NCBI RefSeq assembly: GCF_900089495.1
Contig: NZ_LT605203.1
Coordinates: 2,712,319 to 2,776,318 of the forward strand
DNA length: 64,000 nucleotides
Reading direction: 5' to 3'
Source of the DNA: Thiomonas sp. X19
GTDB lineage: Bacteria; Pseudomonadota; Gammaproteobacteria; Burkholderiales; Burkholderiaceae_C
Within the stretch, counting starts at the first letter, position 1. The number at the start of each line of letters is the position of its first letter. Both the position numbers and the translations under genes were made by a program. The notes below the pieces were generated by a model that did not search any database, was not told where the DNA came from, and saw only the letters and a list, made by a program, of their open reading frames with translations. Shown here piece by piece: positions 18,799-27,214 of the stretch.

Positions 18799-20415
18799 AT
18801 GTTTCGGAATATGCGAATTGGCCTACGCCTGGGCCTGGGTTTTGGCTTGATCGTCATGTTGCTGGTCGCTTTGGCTGCGGTCGCGATCATCAACATGAAT
18901 GCCATGAAGCGGGCGACCGATGAAGCCACCAAGGTGGCGTGGCCCGAAGCACATCGCGTGAGCGAAATCAAGGCCGACGTGAATCAAATGGGGTCGGACT
19001 GTCGAGACCTCCTTCTCAGCAAAGACCCGGCCGAACAGTCCAAAATTCAACAAAAGATCCAAGCCAGCGAACAGGCCAGCCGCCAGGATCTGACGCAACT
19101 CGCCCAGGAAGTGCGCAACGCGCAAAGCAAGGCGCTCCTGCATGAAACCAAAGGCAATCTCGCCCAGTACGGCAACGCCATGACGGTTTGCTTCAATGCA
19201 GAGCAAACGGGGAGCAACAATGCGCTGGGCGTGTTTACCCAGCAGGTCAAGCCTGCCGAGGCCGCAGTCAAAGCTGATCTCGACCATCTCGACAAGGGCT
19301 TTGTCAGCCACTTCACGCAGGCCACGGAACAGGCCGATGCCGCGTATTCCAGCGCCTTTGTTACTGCGTCGGTCACAACGGTTTTTGCGCTCGTTCTGGC
19401 CTTGATCCTTGGCACCTGGGTCACCCGTTCGATCACCGGCCCGCTGGGCCAGGCGGTCGGCGTGGCGCAACGCGTGGCCGAAGGCGACCTCACGGTCCAG
19501 GTCCAAGCGAACTCGCGTGACGAGACCGGGCAACTGCTCGGTGCGCTGGGCGAGATGGTGCACCGGCTGACGGCTGCCCTCGGTTCCGTGCGATCCGGAG
19601 CGGATAACCTGTCGTCGGCCTCCACCCAGATTTCTGCGACGTCACAGAGCCTGTCGCAGGCGACAACCGAACAGGCCGCCTCCATCGAGGAAACCTCCGC
19701 CACCCTGGAACAGGCGACGGCTTCCATCAAGCAAAACGCCGACAACGCCCGCCTCACCGACACCATGGCGCAGCAGGCCTCGACCCAGGCGCAGGAGGGT
19801 GGAAAAGCGGTTGAGCAAACCGTCACGGCCATGCAGTCAATTGCCGAGCGTATCTCCATCATCGACGACATCGCCTACCAGACCAATATGCTGGCACTGA
19901 ACGCGGCCATCGAGGCGGCCCGCGCCGGCGAGCATGGCAAGGGTTTTGCCGTGGTGGCCGCCGAAGTCAGGAAGCTGGCTGAGCGTTCTCAGGTCGCCGC
20001 CAAGGAGATTGGGGACCTGGCCTCGAGTTCCGTCAAACAAGCCGAGCGGGCTGGCAGTCTGCTGGGTCAGATGGTTCCCGCCATCACGAAAACATCCGAT
20101 TTGGTCCAGGAGATCAACGCCGCGTCCGAGGAGCAGGCCACGGGGATGCAACAGATCAACCAGGCGGTGGGACAGCTCAACGCGGTGACGCAACAAAACG
20201 CGTCGGCCTCGGAAGAACTCGCCGCCACCGCCGAGGAGATGAATGTCCAGGCCCAGCAACTGCAGGAAACCGTGGGCCTGTTCAAGCTTGCCGGTGATCA
20301 AGAGCCGCCGCACAAGGCTCCGGTTCGTGCAACGTCTGTACGGCCCAAGGCCAGCACACCACGTCCTCAGGCTCGGCTCGCGACCGAGGCCGGCGGCGAC
20401 TTCGTCAAGTTCTAA
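18799..20415 (+). CDS. Methyl-accepting chemotaxis protein
   Basis: 538 residues with the Tar/Tsr layout: helix at about 12-32, a four-helix-bundle periplasmic domain, a second helix near 190-212, HAMP, then a long signalling coiled coil with the conserved hairpin ([30 protein letters not shown] is the core, seen at about residues 365-394). The C-terminus lacks an NWETF-type CheR-binding pentapeptide. ATG 18799 is chosen because it starts the membrane anchor; an upstream in-frame ATG at 18610 adds 63 residues without features. It is followed within 25 bases by cheW, so the two probably act together. Confidence 0.9.
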   Translation: MFRNMRIGLRLGLGFGLIVMLLVALAAVAIINMNAMKRATDEATKVAWPEAHRVSEIKADVNQMGSDCRDLLLSKDPAEQSKIQQKIQASEQASRQDLTQLAQEVRNAQSKALLHETKGNLAQYGNAMTVCFNAEQTGSNNALGVFTQQVKPAEAAVKADLDHLDKGFVSHFTQATEQADAAYSSAFVTASVTTVFALVLALILGTWVTRSITGPLGQAVGVAQRVAEGDLTVQVQANSRDETGQLLGALGEMVHRLTAALGSVRSGADNLSSASTQISATSQSLSQATTEQAASIEETSATLEQATASIKQNADNARLTDTMAQQASTQAQEGGKAVEQTVTAMQSIAERISIIDDIAYQTNMLALNAAIEAARAGEHGKGFAVVAAEVRKLAERSQVAAKEIGDLASSSVKQAERAGSLLGQMVPAITKTSDLVQEINAASEEQATGMQQINQAVGQLNAVTQQNASASEELAATAEEMNVQAQQLQETVGLFKLAGDQEPPHKAPVRATSVRPKASTPRPQARLATEAGGDFVKF

Positions 20416-20439
20416 TCCGATCATCGTCTGGAGATCAGC

Positions 20440-21021
20440 ATGGAACATGCCCTTGTCGAAGTACCCAGTCTGGCTGGCCCTCAGGCCGACCTGCCGGCGA
20501 CTGTCGCCGATGATGCGATCCTTGCAAATAGCGGAGGGCAGGTCCTGACCTTCAGCCTGCAAGGCGAGCTGTACGGACTGGACATCCTGCGGGTGCGTGA
20601 AATCATGAAATACACCCGCCCCACCACCATCCCCATGATGCCGGCAGCCGTGCATGGGGTCATCAATCTGTGCGGTAGCGTGTTGCCCGTCATCGACCTG
20701 GCACAACGCTTCGGCCGCCCGGCCACCGAGTTGCATGCGCGCACTTGCATCGTGATCGTCGAGGTCGACGGTGAGGACGGCTCGCAGGCCGTTGGTGTCT
20801 TGGTCGATGCGGTCAACTCGGTGCTGGATCTGGAGAGCACGCAGATCGAGCCGCCCCCGAGCTTTGGCATGGGTCTGCGCAAGGAGTTCATCCGGGGTAT
20901 GGCGCGCACGGAGTCCGGCTTCACCATTCTTCTTGACGTTGGCCATGTCCTGTCTGGCGACGACATGGCTGCGCTGGCCCAGGTTGGAGGTGGTGAAGCC
21001 GCAACCGACCAGACTGAGTAA
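20440..21021 (+). CDS. cheW: CheW-type chemotaxis coupling protein
   Basis: 193 residues. After a 35-residue acidic leader comes a CheW domain with LTFSLQGELYGLDILRV, the VREIM and PAAVHGVINLCGSVLPVIDL motifs, and a final region that binds receptor and kinase. It joins chemoreceptors to CheA. No cheA is in the window, so it must serve a kinase encoded elsewhere. It lies 24 bases after the receptor gene and ends just before an AT-rich zone that marks the start of the island. Confidence 0.92.
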   Translation: MEHALVEVPSLAGPQADLPATVADDAILANSGGQVLTFSLQGELYGLDILRVREIMKYTRPTTIPMMPAAVHGVINLCGSVLPVIDLAQRFGRPATELHARTCIVIVEVDGEDGSQAVGVLVDAVNSVLDLESTQIEPPPSFGMGLRKEFIRGMARTESGFTILLDVGHVLSGDDMAALAQVGGGEAATDQTE

Positions 21022-21153
21022 GAGATGTATTTTTGGGTTTGACGTCGCGGTAAGACCGCGGCTCAACATCTCTCTTGTGGTTTTATTCTTAGCGAATTTA
21101 TCCTACTTTATTATTTTCTTATAAAGTCATAAAAGTTGTGTAAGATTCAAAAT

Positions 21154-22348
21154 ATGAATCCCATTCACAATCCATTCGCACCTGGCGCCGGAACACCTCC
21201 ACCTGAGCTTGCCGGACGAGACACCGTGCGTGAGACCGTCCGGATCGCGCTGGAGCGCGTGCGTCTTGGCCACCCCACGAAAAGCGTCATCATGGTTGGC
21301 TTGCGCGGTGTCGGCAATACTGACGGTCTTGCTGGACCGCATGCGGGAAGATGCCGCAGCAACCGGGTTCCAATGCGTGAGGATCGAAGCTCCGGAGCAG
21401 AGATCCTTGCCTGCCATTTTGGCGCCTCAACTGCGCATCGCATTGCTTCGCCTGTCCCGCAACGACCAAGCCAAGGATCTCGCCACGCGCGCCCTCAGGG
21501 GGCTGGCCGGATTCGCCAGGGCGCTCAAGCTGAAGTACCAGGATATCGAAGTCGGCCTGGATTTCGATCCGGAGCCAGGCCTGGCTGATAACGGCGACCT
21601 GGAAAATGACCTCCCAGACTTGTTTGAAGCGGCAGGTAGCGCCGCACGCGAGGCCGGCACTGCCCTCGTGCTGTTCCTGGATGAACTGCAGTATGTGCAT
21701 GAGGAACAATTGGCTGCCCTCATCACGGCCTTGCACCGCTGCGCTCAGCGCCGCTTACCCGTCACGATGGTTGGCGCTGGTTTGCCACAGCTCCGCGGCC
21801 AGATGGGGCTGGCCAAGTCCTACGCCGAACGGTTGTTCGATTTCCCGCAAATCGGCCCCCTGCCCGATGAAGCGGCCAAGACCGCCATCGTCAAGCCCCT
21901 GCATGACCAGGGCGTTGGAATTGACGACGGCGCGCTTACTGCCATCGTCGTGGAAACGCACGGCTACCCTTATTTCATCCAGGAATGGGGCAAGCAAGCC
22001 TGGGATGCGGCAAGCTCATCCCCGATTACCGCCACCGACGTCGAGGCAGCCTCGAAGATTTCCATCGCCGCACTGGACGAGAGCTTCTTCCGTGTGCGAT
22101 TCGACCGCTTGACCCCAACGGAAAAACGCTACATGCGTGCCATGGCGGAACTTGGTCCGGGACCGCACCGCTCGGGCGACATCGCGGATGCGCTTGGCCG
22201 CAACGTCACGTCGCTTGGGCCAACGCGCAGTCAACTCATCGCCAAGGGCATGATCTGGAGCCCGAATCACGGGGATACGGCGTTCACGGTGCCTTTGTTC
22301 GACGCCTTCATGCGCCGCATCATGCCCGGGGCCGATTGGCGAAGCTGA
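21154..22348 (+). pseudogene. AAA-type ATPase disrupted by a 4-bp insertion in Walker A
   Basis: The gene starts at ATG 21154 with MNPIHNPFAPGAGTPPPELAGRD, a typical N-terminus of ORC/Cdc6-like bacterial ATPases. The P-loop should read VGLRGVGKTVLLDRM. The DNA has GGCAA-TACT-GACGGTC; removing TACT (21318-21321) gives GGC-AAG-ACG-GTC and an uninterrupted frame to 22348. The rest is well conserved: Walker B LVLFLDELQ, sensor GAGLPQL, a C-terminal winged-helix region. The reconstructed protein is about 396 residues. As it stands no full protein can be made without a frameshift. The gene sits in an AT-rich border after cheW and looks like an acquired locus. Confidence 0.8.
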
Positions 22349-22558
22349 GTTTTCAATCAGCGCGTCGCCCTCGTTGTGCGCTGCGACCCATCTTTGCTTG
22401 GCACCGCCCTTGCCATGCCACGTCAAAAACGACAGTTTCAACAGCACTTGGTCGCAGTTGTGATGCGTCAATGCGCCTTTTCCGCTGGCCAACAGCCGGC
22501 GCGTCTTGCTCGGGAAAGAATGACAGGCTATATTTGCATCAGCAATTAGAGGTCAGCT

Positions 22559-22942
22559 ATGTACCAAGCACATGCACCCAAACAGCCGAGCAACGAGCCA
22601 GGTTTCATCCTGGCGAAAGCCACGATCCGGGCCGCAACCTTGCTGGGGATCACCGGACGGCACTTGGCTGAAGTCATCGGCAGCAGTGAGTCCACGGTTT
22701 CCCGCGTGGCCAGCGGGGAGCGGCCTTTGCCTCCGGAATCGAAGCCGGGCCAGATGGCAGCCTTGGTCGTCCGCATTTACAGATCGCTGGACGCCCTGGT
22801 CGGCAACGATGGGGACCAGCGCATGCGCTGGATCAGCAGCTACAACGACGCGCTGCACGCGGTCCCCAAGGAAGCCATGCTGACGCCCGAAGGACTGGTG
22901 CGCGTGGTGACCTATCTGGATGGCGCACGCGCACTGGCATGA
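22559..22942 (+). CDS. Xre/ParS-type antitoxin of a RES toxin-antitoxin pair
   Basis: 127 residues. The N-terminal part is a helix-turn-helix (LLGITGRHLAEVIGSSESTVSRVASG) and the C-terminal part (MAALVVRIYRSLDALVGND ... MLTPEGLVRVVTYLDGARA) is the DUF2384 toxin-binding domain. Such antitoxins bind and block RES-domain NAD-degrading toxins and repress their own promoter. The stop overlaps the toxin start as ATGA, the normal gene order for this family. Confidence 0.88.
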   Translation: MYQAHAPKQPSNEPGFILAKATIRAATLLGITGRHLAEVIGSSESTVSRVASGERPLPPESKPGQMAALVVRIYRSLDALVGNDGDQRMRWISSYNDALHAVPKEAMLTPEGLVRVVTYLDGARALA

Positions 22943-23652
22943 GTGCAGGGTGGGAGCCACAATGGCTGCAAACCGTAGGCTCCACGGAACGCGAGTTGTG
23001 GCGCGGGGTCGAGGCCCAGCATCAAGTGGCAACGATGCGGTTGGTGGACTCCGCGGCCGAGCAGGACATCCTGGAGCGCATTCTCGAGACGAGCAAGCCG
23101 CCACTTCCCGCCGTCACCCTGAAGCAGCACTACCTGATCTTCACACCCTTCCGTTACACCTCGCCCCATCCGAGCCGATTTCGGCGCGCGAATGCGCCCG
23201 GCCTGTGGTACGGAGCCGACGACCCGCAAACGGTCTGCGCTGAGCTGGCGTTTTGGCGCTGGCGCTTCCTGCAGGACAGCGAAGGCCTGCGGGACACGAA
23301 CATCATCACCGAGCACACGCTGTTCAAAGCGACGTTTGCAGGGGCGGAACTTGATCTGACACGCGTACCCTGGAGCGCATTGCGCGCGATCTGGCGCGAC
23401 CCCAGGGGCTACACGGCCTGCCACGTCTTGGCCGATGCCGTGCGCGGCGCGGCACCCAGGATCGATGCGATCCGCTATGAGTCGGCACGCATGGAGAATG
23501 GGATGTGCGCTGCGGTTTTTCAGCCCAGCGCCTTGTCAATTCCCGAACCGCATGCGCAGCAAACCTGGGTCTGCAAGACCAGCGCCCGGACCGTCATCTT
23601 CACCACCCAAACGAGCGGGGCATCCATGACGTTCGATTTCAGTGAGGGGTGA
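22939..23652 (+). CDS. RES-domain toxin (NAD+ phosphorylase family)
   Basis: 237 residues. The three residues that name the RES domain are visible in context: Arg in PFRYTSPHPSRF, Glu in VCAELAFWRW and Ser in IRYESARM. Known members deplete NAD+ and stop growth until the partner antitoxin binds. It is translationally coupled to the Xre/DUF2384 gene directly upstream. The protein appears full length and no inactivating change is visible, so the pair may be active and may stabilise this island. Confidence 0.88.
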   Translation: MSAGWEPQWLQTVGSTERELWRGVEAQHQVATMRLVDSAAEQDILERILETSKPPLPAVTLKQHYLIFTPFRYTSPHPSRFRRANAPGLWYGADDPQTVCAELAFWRWRFLQDSEGLRDTNIITEHTLFKATFAGAELDLTRVPWSALRAIWRDPRGYTACHVLADAVRGAAPRIDAIRYESARMENGMCAAVFQPSALSIPEPHAQQTWVCKTSARTVIFTTQTSGASMTFDFSEG

Positions 23653-23990
23653 CTGGCAAAACATCTACTGAGCACGCGAGCCTGAGGTTTGTGCGAGAAA
23701 AACCCATACTGAGCACCACGGGCGTGTCGGCATCGTCGGTCTGTCGCATCCGCAGTATCAAACTGCAGTTGTGACAACTTCTTCCCGCCCATTCCCGCGC
23801 TCAGCCGTTACTGAGCACGGTCCGTGGTCCCAAGTATGGGGTCTTCGTTTGCATTGAAAACGAATCGACCAGTTCCATGGTTTTGTGCGACATCAGATCA
23901 GATCGTGTCTCGCATGCACTGGTGAATCATCATGGTCCACGCGGATGTTTCACGTTTGCACCGCACCTGCGAGACGGTATTTTCAGGGGT
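23653..23990. repeat. Gene-free stretch with three TACTGAGCAC copies
   Basis: No gene is visible. The decamer TACTGAGCAC occurs three times in direct orientation at 23666-23675, 23707-23716 and 23809-23818. Spacing is irregular (41 and 102 bases). The first two are within about 65 bases of the RES toxin stop. Function unknown. Confidence 0.55.
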
Positions 23991-24533
23991 ATGACACACA
24001 CCTTACCCCACATGGCTGGCATCGTGCCCGACTTGCCCGTCGCGCCGCCCCGCGCCGACCTTCGCACCGGCGACTGCCGCGACATTCTCAAGACCCTGCC
24101 TGACGCGAGCGTCGACGCTGTGGTGACCGACCCGCCCTACGACTTGACCGCGAACAAGAAAGGCGGCACCGGCCACACCACGCTCAACCTGAACCACCCG
24201 GGCGGGCGATCCCGCATCGGCTCCGGCGGCGGCAACGTCCTGGCCGCTCTTCGGCTTAGCACTGGGCAATGGCGAGCAGGGTGTTCCTGCGGCGCCGAGC
24301 CGGTGGCCGATATCGTTCTTGACCTGTTTGGCGGAAGCGGCACGACCGCGCAGGTTGCCCTGGCTCATGGCAGACATGCGGTGTTGATCGATGCCAACCC
24401 GACGTATGGGGATTTGCAGTCCGCCAGGATCGCGCGAAGCGTCGCTCCCCGGCCTTCGCGTCGGCAGAGTTCGCACGTGGCTGCGCCGAGCGGGCAGATG
24501 TGCATGCCGTTCGAAATCGAGGTCGTTGAATAG
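23991..24533 (+). pseudogene. N4/N6 DNA methyltransferase with large internal deletion
   Basis: 180 residues from ATG 23991. It begins like a beta-class DNA methylase: DLRTGDCRDILKTLPDASVD followed by the catalytic motif VTDPPYDL. About 45 residues later it already shows the AdoMet-binding motif LDLFGGSGTTAQVA, which in intact relatives comes 150 or more residues further on. The target-recognition region is therefore missing while the frame is kept. It is very unlikely to methylate DNA. The DPPY motif is followed by a Gly/Asn-rich linker that looks like the fused deletion edges. No restriction enzyme gene is adjacent. Confidence 0.75.
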
Positions 24534-24673
24534 GCTTGCAGTGCGTCCCGCTTGGCCTTTTCCTCTCCCAGCATGGCGATGAGTTCCTGGGCTACCGTGA
24601 TTGCTGGATCGCCACCTCGGATGCTGTCGAACAAGGTCCCTCCGCCAGGTAGAGTCCGACGCAAGGCGCCGCT

Positions 24674-24784
24674 ATGCTGCATGATCCGATGATGACGAAG
24701 GCAGAAGTCGCCAAACATTTCAAGGTATCGAGGGTGACGTTGAATGCTGCGCTGGCGCGCGCCCACGGTCAGTGTTTAGCATGA
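24674..24784 (+). CDS. Short helix-turn-helix remnant (36 residues)
   Basis: An ATG at 24674 opens a 36-codon frame containing KAEVAKHFKVSRVTLNAAL, a good helix-turn-helix of the resolvase/DNA-invertase C-terminal kind. The rest of such a protein is absent, so it is either a remnant or a tiny DNA-binding protein. Its 3' end overlaps the end of the minus-strand BRO gene, where that protein also loses similarity to its family. This marks a recombination joint. Confidence 0.4.
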   Translation: MLHDPMMTKAEVAKHFKVSRVTLNAALARAHGQCLA

Positions 24785-25850
24785 AAGCGAGCGTGAAAAG
24801 AAATTTGGCTCTAGCAAAAATTTGTGCCGCGATACTCGCACACCGTGCCACAAACCACGATTGACCGTTCACATCCAGCCTGGCTTTGAACGTCTTACCG
24901 CCGAAACTGAACTCCATCACTTCCGTACTCATGGCCTGCTCCTGTTTGTCTGCCACTGGTTGAACTTTTGTCGCTGCTGCCGGACCTTGTTCCGGAACCC
25001 CTGCTGGCCTCTGCCAATCCATTGGCGGCAGCCCTAGAGCGACGTTTCTACGCTTCCCAGCGATCAATTCCATGACCCCGGCCCCGTTGACGTAATCAAC
25101 CGCGAGCATGTAACCGTTCCCGAGCCTGGCGCTGTGCGTCCCCGTCTGGCTGGCGCTCAGCAACGACAAGCCCTGTTCCAAGCTCGCGTAACCCAGGTCT
25201 TCACAGATCGGCTGCGCCGGATACCAGATCATCCCGTCTCGGCCAATGATGACGCTGTAGCTCTTGGTCTTGGCCCCAAGCCCTGCGGCGCTCGCCGTGG
25301 TGCGCCGGGCGACTTCAATCCGCTGCTTGGGTGTTGCGGTGGACGGCTTGAGCCATGCTTTTGACTTGCTGAGCGGTTGAAATGGCACGTCAACTGCATC
25401 CGCAGCACCAATCGCTTCGCCTTTGCCGCCGCCCGGCGCCACTTCGTTTTTCTGCTCGATGGGCTTGAATTCGGTCATTCCTTGGAGCGTGTCTCCAAGC
25501 AGCGGCTCTTGCTTGGCTTCCACGGCACGCACAGCCGCGTGAATCACGCCAGCAGCGATCCACTGCTTGAAGCGCCTCGCCCTCACCAAGACGCTTGCCG
25601 CGACGAGTGATTGCATCCCGGCTTCGTTGACGTGCATCATCTGCTGCACGCCGCCCGCCGACTGCACGCCATGGGGCTGCTGGTTGCCTGGCTTGACGTA
25701 TCGCTCAAGAGCCGCCGTCATCTTCTTGAATCCGAGCGCGGTGCACAGGGGCTTGGCCGCATACCAGGCGACGCCATCCTCGCCAATCTGCACCAGAATG
25801 GGGATGCCCTCGAAGTCGAGGCGGATGATGGGTTCTGCGATTGCCAGCAT
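24720..25850 (-). CDS. BRO-family protein with up to three BRO-N-like repeats
   Basis: 376 residues. The first unit (about 1-110: IIRLDFEGIPILVQIGEDGVAWYAAKPLCTALGF is its hallmark, seen at residues 8-41) is a BRO-N domain as in phage antirepressors. A second unit follows at about 195-275 (IIGRDGMIWYPAQPICEDLGY) and a partial third at about 310-345 (FGGKTFKARLDVNGQSWFVA). The units are joined by Ala/Pro/Lys-rich linkers. The last 30 residues lose the pattern, and the end overlaps a plus-strand remnant, so the gene is probably truncated. BRO proteins bind DNA, usually in phages and mobile elements. Confidence 0.7.
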   Translation of the reverse strand: MLAIAEPIIRLDFEGIPILVQIGEDGVAWYAAKPLCTALGFKKMTAALERYVKPGNQQPHGVQSAGGVQQMMHVNEAGMQSLVAASVLVRARRFKQWIAAGVIHAAVRAVEAKQEPLLGDTLQGMTEFKPIEQKNEVAPGGGKGEAIGAADAVDVPFQPLSKSKAWLKPSTATPKQRIEVARRTTASAAGLGAKTKSYSVIIGRDGMIWYPAQPICEDLGYASLEQGLSLLSASQTGTHSARLGNGYMLAVDYVNGAGVMELIAGKRRNVALGLPPMDWQRPAGVPEQGPAAATKVQPVADKQEQAMSTEVMEFSFGGKTFKARLDVNGQSWFVARCASIAAQIFARAKFLFTLAFMLNTDRGRAPAQHSTSPSIP

Positions 25851-26820
25851 GGCTGCTCCTCGTTGAAGCAGTCAGGTTAGGCACGGCCGCGGCGCATGCC
25901 GGCACAAAAGCCAGCCTCTCATGGGGCGCTTTCGCTGCAACGGCCGCGGCGCATCTCGCCATTCACCCCGGCGCGGGCAATCAGGTGCTGCAAACCACCC
26001 TCGCACAGGCAAGGATGGGGCTGATGCTGTCAGATGAGCATCTTCATCGCCGCGGATAAGGCTCCGGGTCCTGCCTTTCACCTGTGTACAGGGGACGAAA
26101 TTTCTTCAGGAGTCTCGCATTCTCACGCAACCGTCGCCACGGTTTTTGTGAGCCACGCCCTTGCGGGTGATGGTCTCCCGCCATAAGGCAGGAACTGGCC
26201 CTGTGACGGGGGCCGGGCGGATGCCGTGGGTCAATCCCCACTCGCTGCATCAACGCTTGATCTCCTGGATACCGAACCTCAGTTCGGCGGCCACGTCTCC
26301 TCGGAGTACGTGGCATCGTCGCGGTCGCATGCTTCTGCGAGACGCGGCGCGGGCGGCCTGGCCCTGCTTTTTAGCCTCAAACTTTTTCGATATGGGTGAC
26401 TGTAGGGTGTTGCAAACCGCCCAGGAGCCGCAGCGAGACTCGTTTCGTGCCTCACTCAGGGTTTTGAAGGTTTTTTTGATGAGGGCGCCCAAAAAAACCG
26501 CCTGGCGGCGGTCGACGCTTTGTTGGCTCGCATGGAGCACTGTCTGACGCGTCAGCAAAGGCTGGCGCGCGAACACCGGACTTGCCGGGTGATGCTATCC
26601 GCTTGTGCGGGACTGGAAAAACGGCTCCCGTTGACGGGATGGATGCATCCTAAACCTCAGCCACCGGGTTTGCGTGGGGCGAATCGTTGGTGAAACGGCG
26701 TCCTTTTCGATCTCTGAGGAACGGATTTGCGAATGCACGATGTCGGTGTAGAACAACTGCATGGCCTTGACGTGGTTTGGCCGGTTCTTTTCGACGCCAT
26801 CGCGATTTTCGTCGCCAAGC
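25851..26820. other. About 1 kb with no confident gene
   Basis: Several frames of 80-130 codons exist on both strands (for example 26161-26547 plus and 26250-26576 minus), but none shows a domain, signal peptide or a convincing ribosome site, and they overlap one another. The only clear structure is a terminator-like hairpin near 26500. It is probably decayed island DNA. Confidence 0.5.
26491..26511 (-). terminator. Rho-independent terminator-like hairpin, minus strand
   Basis: Read on the minus strand, CCGCCGCCAGGCGG forms a GC-rich hairpin and is followed by seven T. No identified gene ends just upstream on that strand, which suggests a lost or unrecognised minus-strand gene between here and 26.9 kb. 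Confidence 0.5.
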
Positions 26821-26847
26821 CACGTTATTCCACGTTGGATCAACGTG
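26821..26847. promoter_or_regulatory. CACGTT direct/inverted repeats before the partition operon
   Basis: CACGTT occurs at 26821 and again ten bases later at 26831. The second copy begins a perfect inverted repeat, CACGTTG-GAT-CAACGTG (26831-26847). The site is about 45 bases before the gene at 26894. Position and helical spacing suit an autoregulatory operator or a small centromere for the ParM-like system. Confidence 0.5.
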
Positions 26848-26893
26848 CCTTGTTTTTGTTGTCCCGTTTCAACCCCAATCGTGAGGAAAAAGC

Positions 26894-27172
26894 GTGCGTT
26901 TCAATCTCACCATCGACCCGGATGACCCGGCCTTGAAGCCATTATATGAACACTTGGCCGTCCTCCCGCAAGGCCCAGGCAAGCAGCATCGCGCCCGGGC
27001 GATTCAGCAAGTGCTCTACGCGGGCGCGGCAGCGCTCTATGGGCGGGGCGTCGCGCAACCGCCGACCCCAGCCATCCATCCTGCAACGCAGCAAGTGGTT
27101 GCTCCGGCGCCGCAAGACCCGGAGCACGTGGATGCCTTCATCGACAACCTCGATTTCGCCAATCTCACCTGA
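26894..27172 (+). CDS. Small partner of a ParM-like partition system
   Basis: 92 residues from a GTG start preceded by GTGAGGAAAA. The N-terminal half (FNLTIDPDDPALKPLYEHL ... HRARAIQQVLYAGAAAL) resembles the short ribbon-helix-helix or helical adaptors that link actin-like ParM/StbA filaments to DNA. The middle is Pro/Gln-rich and the tail acidic. It lies 42 bases before the ParM-like gene. In plasmid R1 the adaptor follows parM, so the order here is reversed. The assignment is contextual; no specific family is recognised. Confidence 0.55.
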   Translation: MRFNLTIDPDDPALKPLYEHLAVLPQGPGKQHRARAIQQVLYAGAAALYGRGVAQPPTPAIHPATQQVVAPAPQDPEHVDAFIDNLDFANLT

Positions 27173-27214
27173 TCGCGCCTGCTGGCGCATCACCTCTCAA
27201 ACTGGAGTTTCAAT

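Noticed and set aside
21040-21150. A left attachment site for the island at the AT-rich border after cheW
   Set aside because: I could not find a copy of the tRNA-Val 3' end (TGGTAGGCGGT or its complement) there or elsewhere to the left, so the island boundary remains undefined.
24365-24766. A 133-codon minus-strand frame overlapping the methylase remnant
   Set aside because: Half of it is antisense to the recognisable methylase. The other half has an ordinary helical look but no motif or ribosome site.
26161-26843. Several overlapping 80-130 codon frames on both strands
   Set aside because: They contradict one another, and none has a domain, signal peptide or ribosome site.
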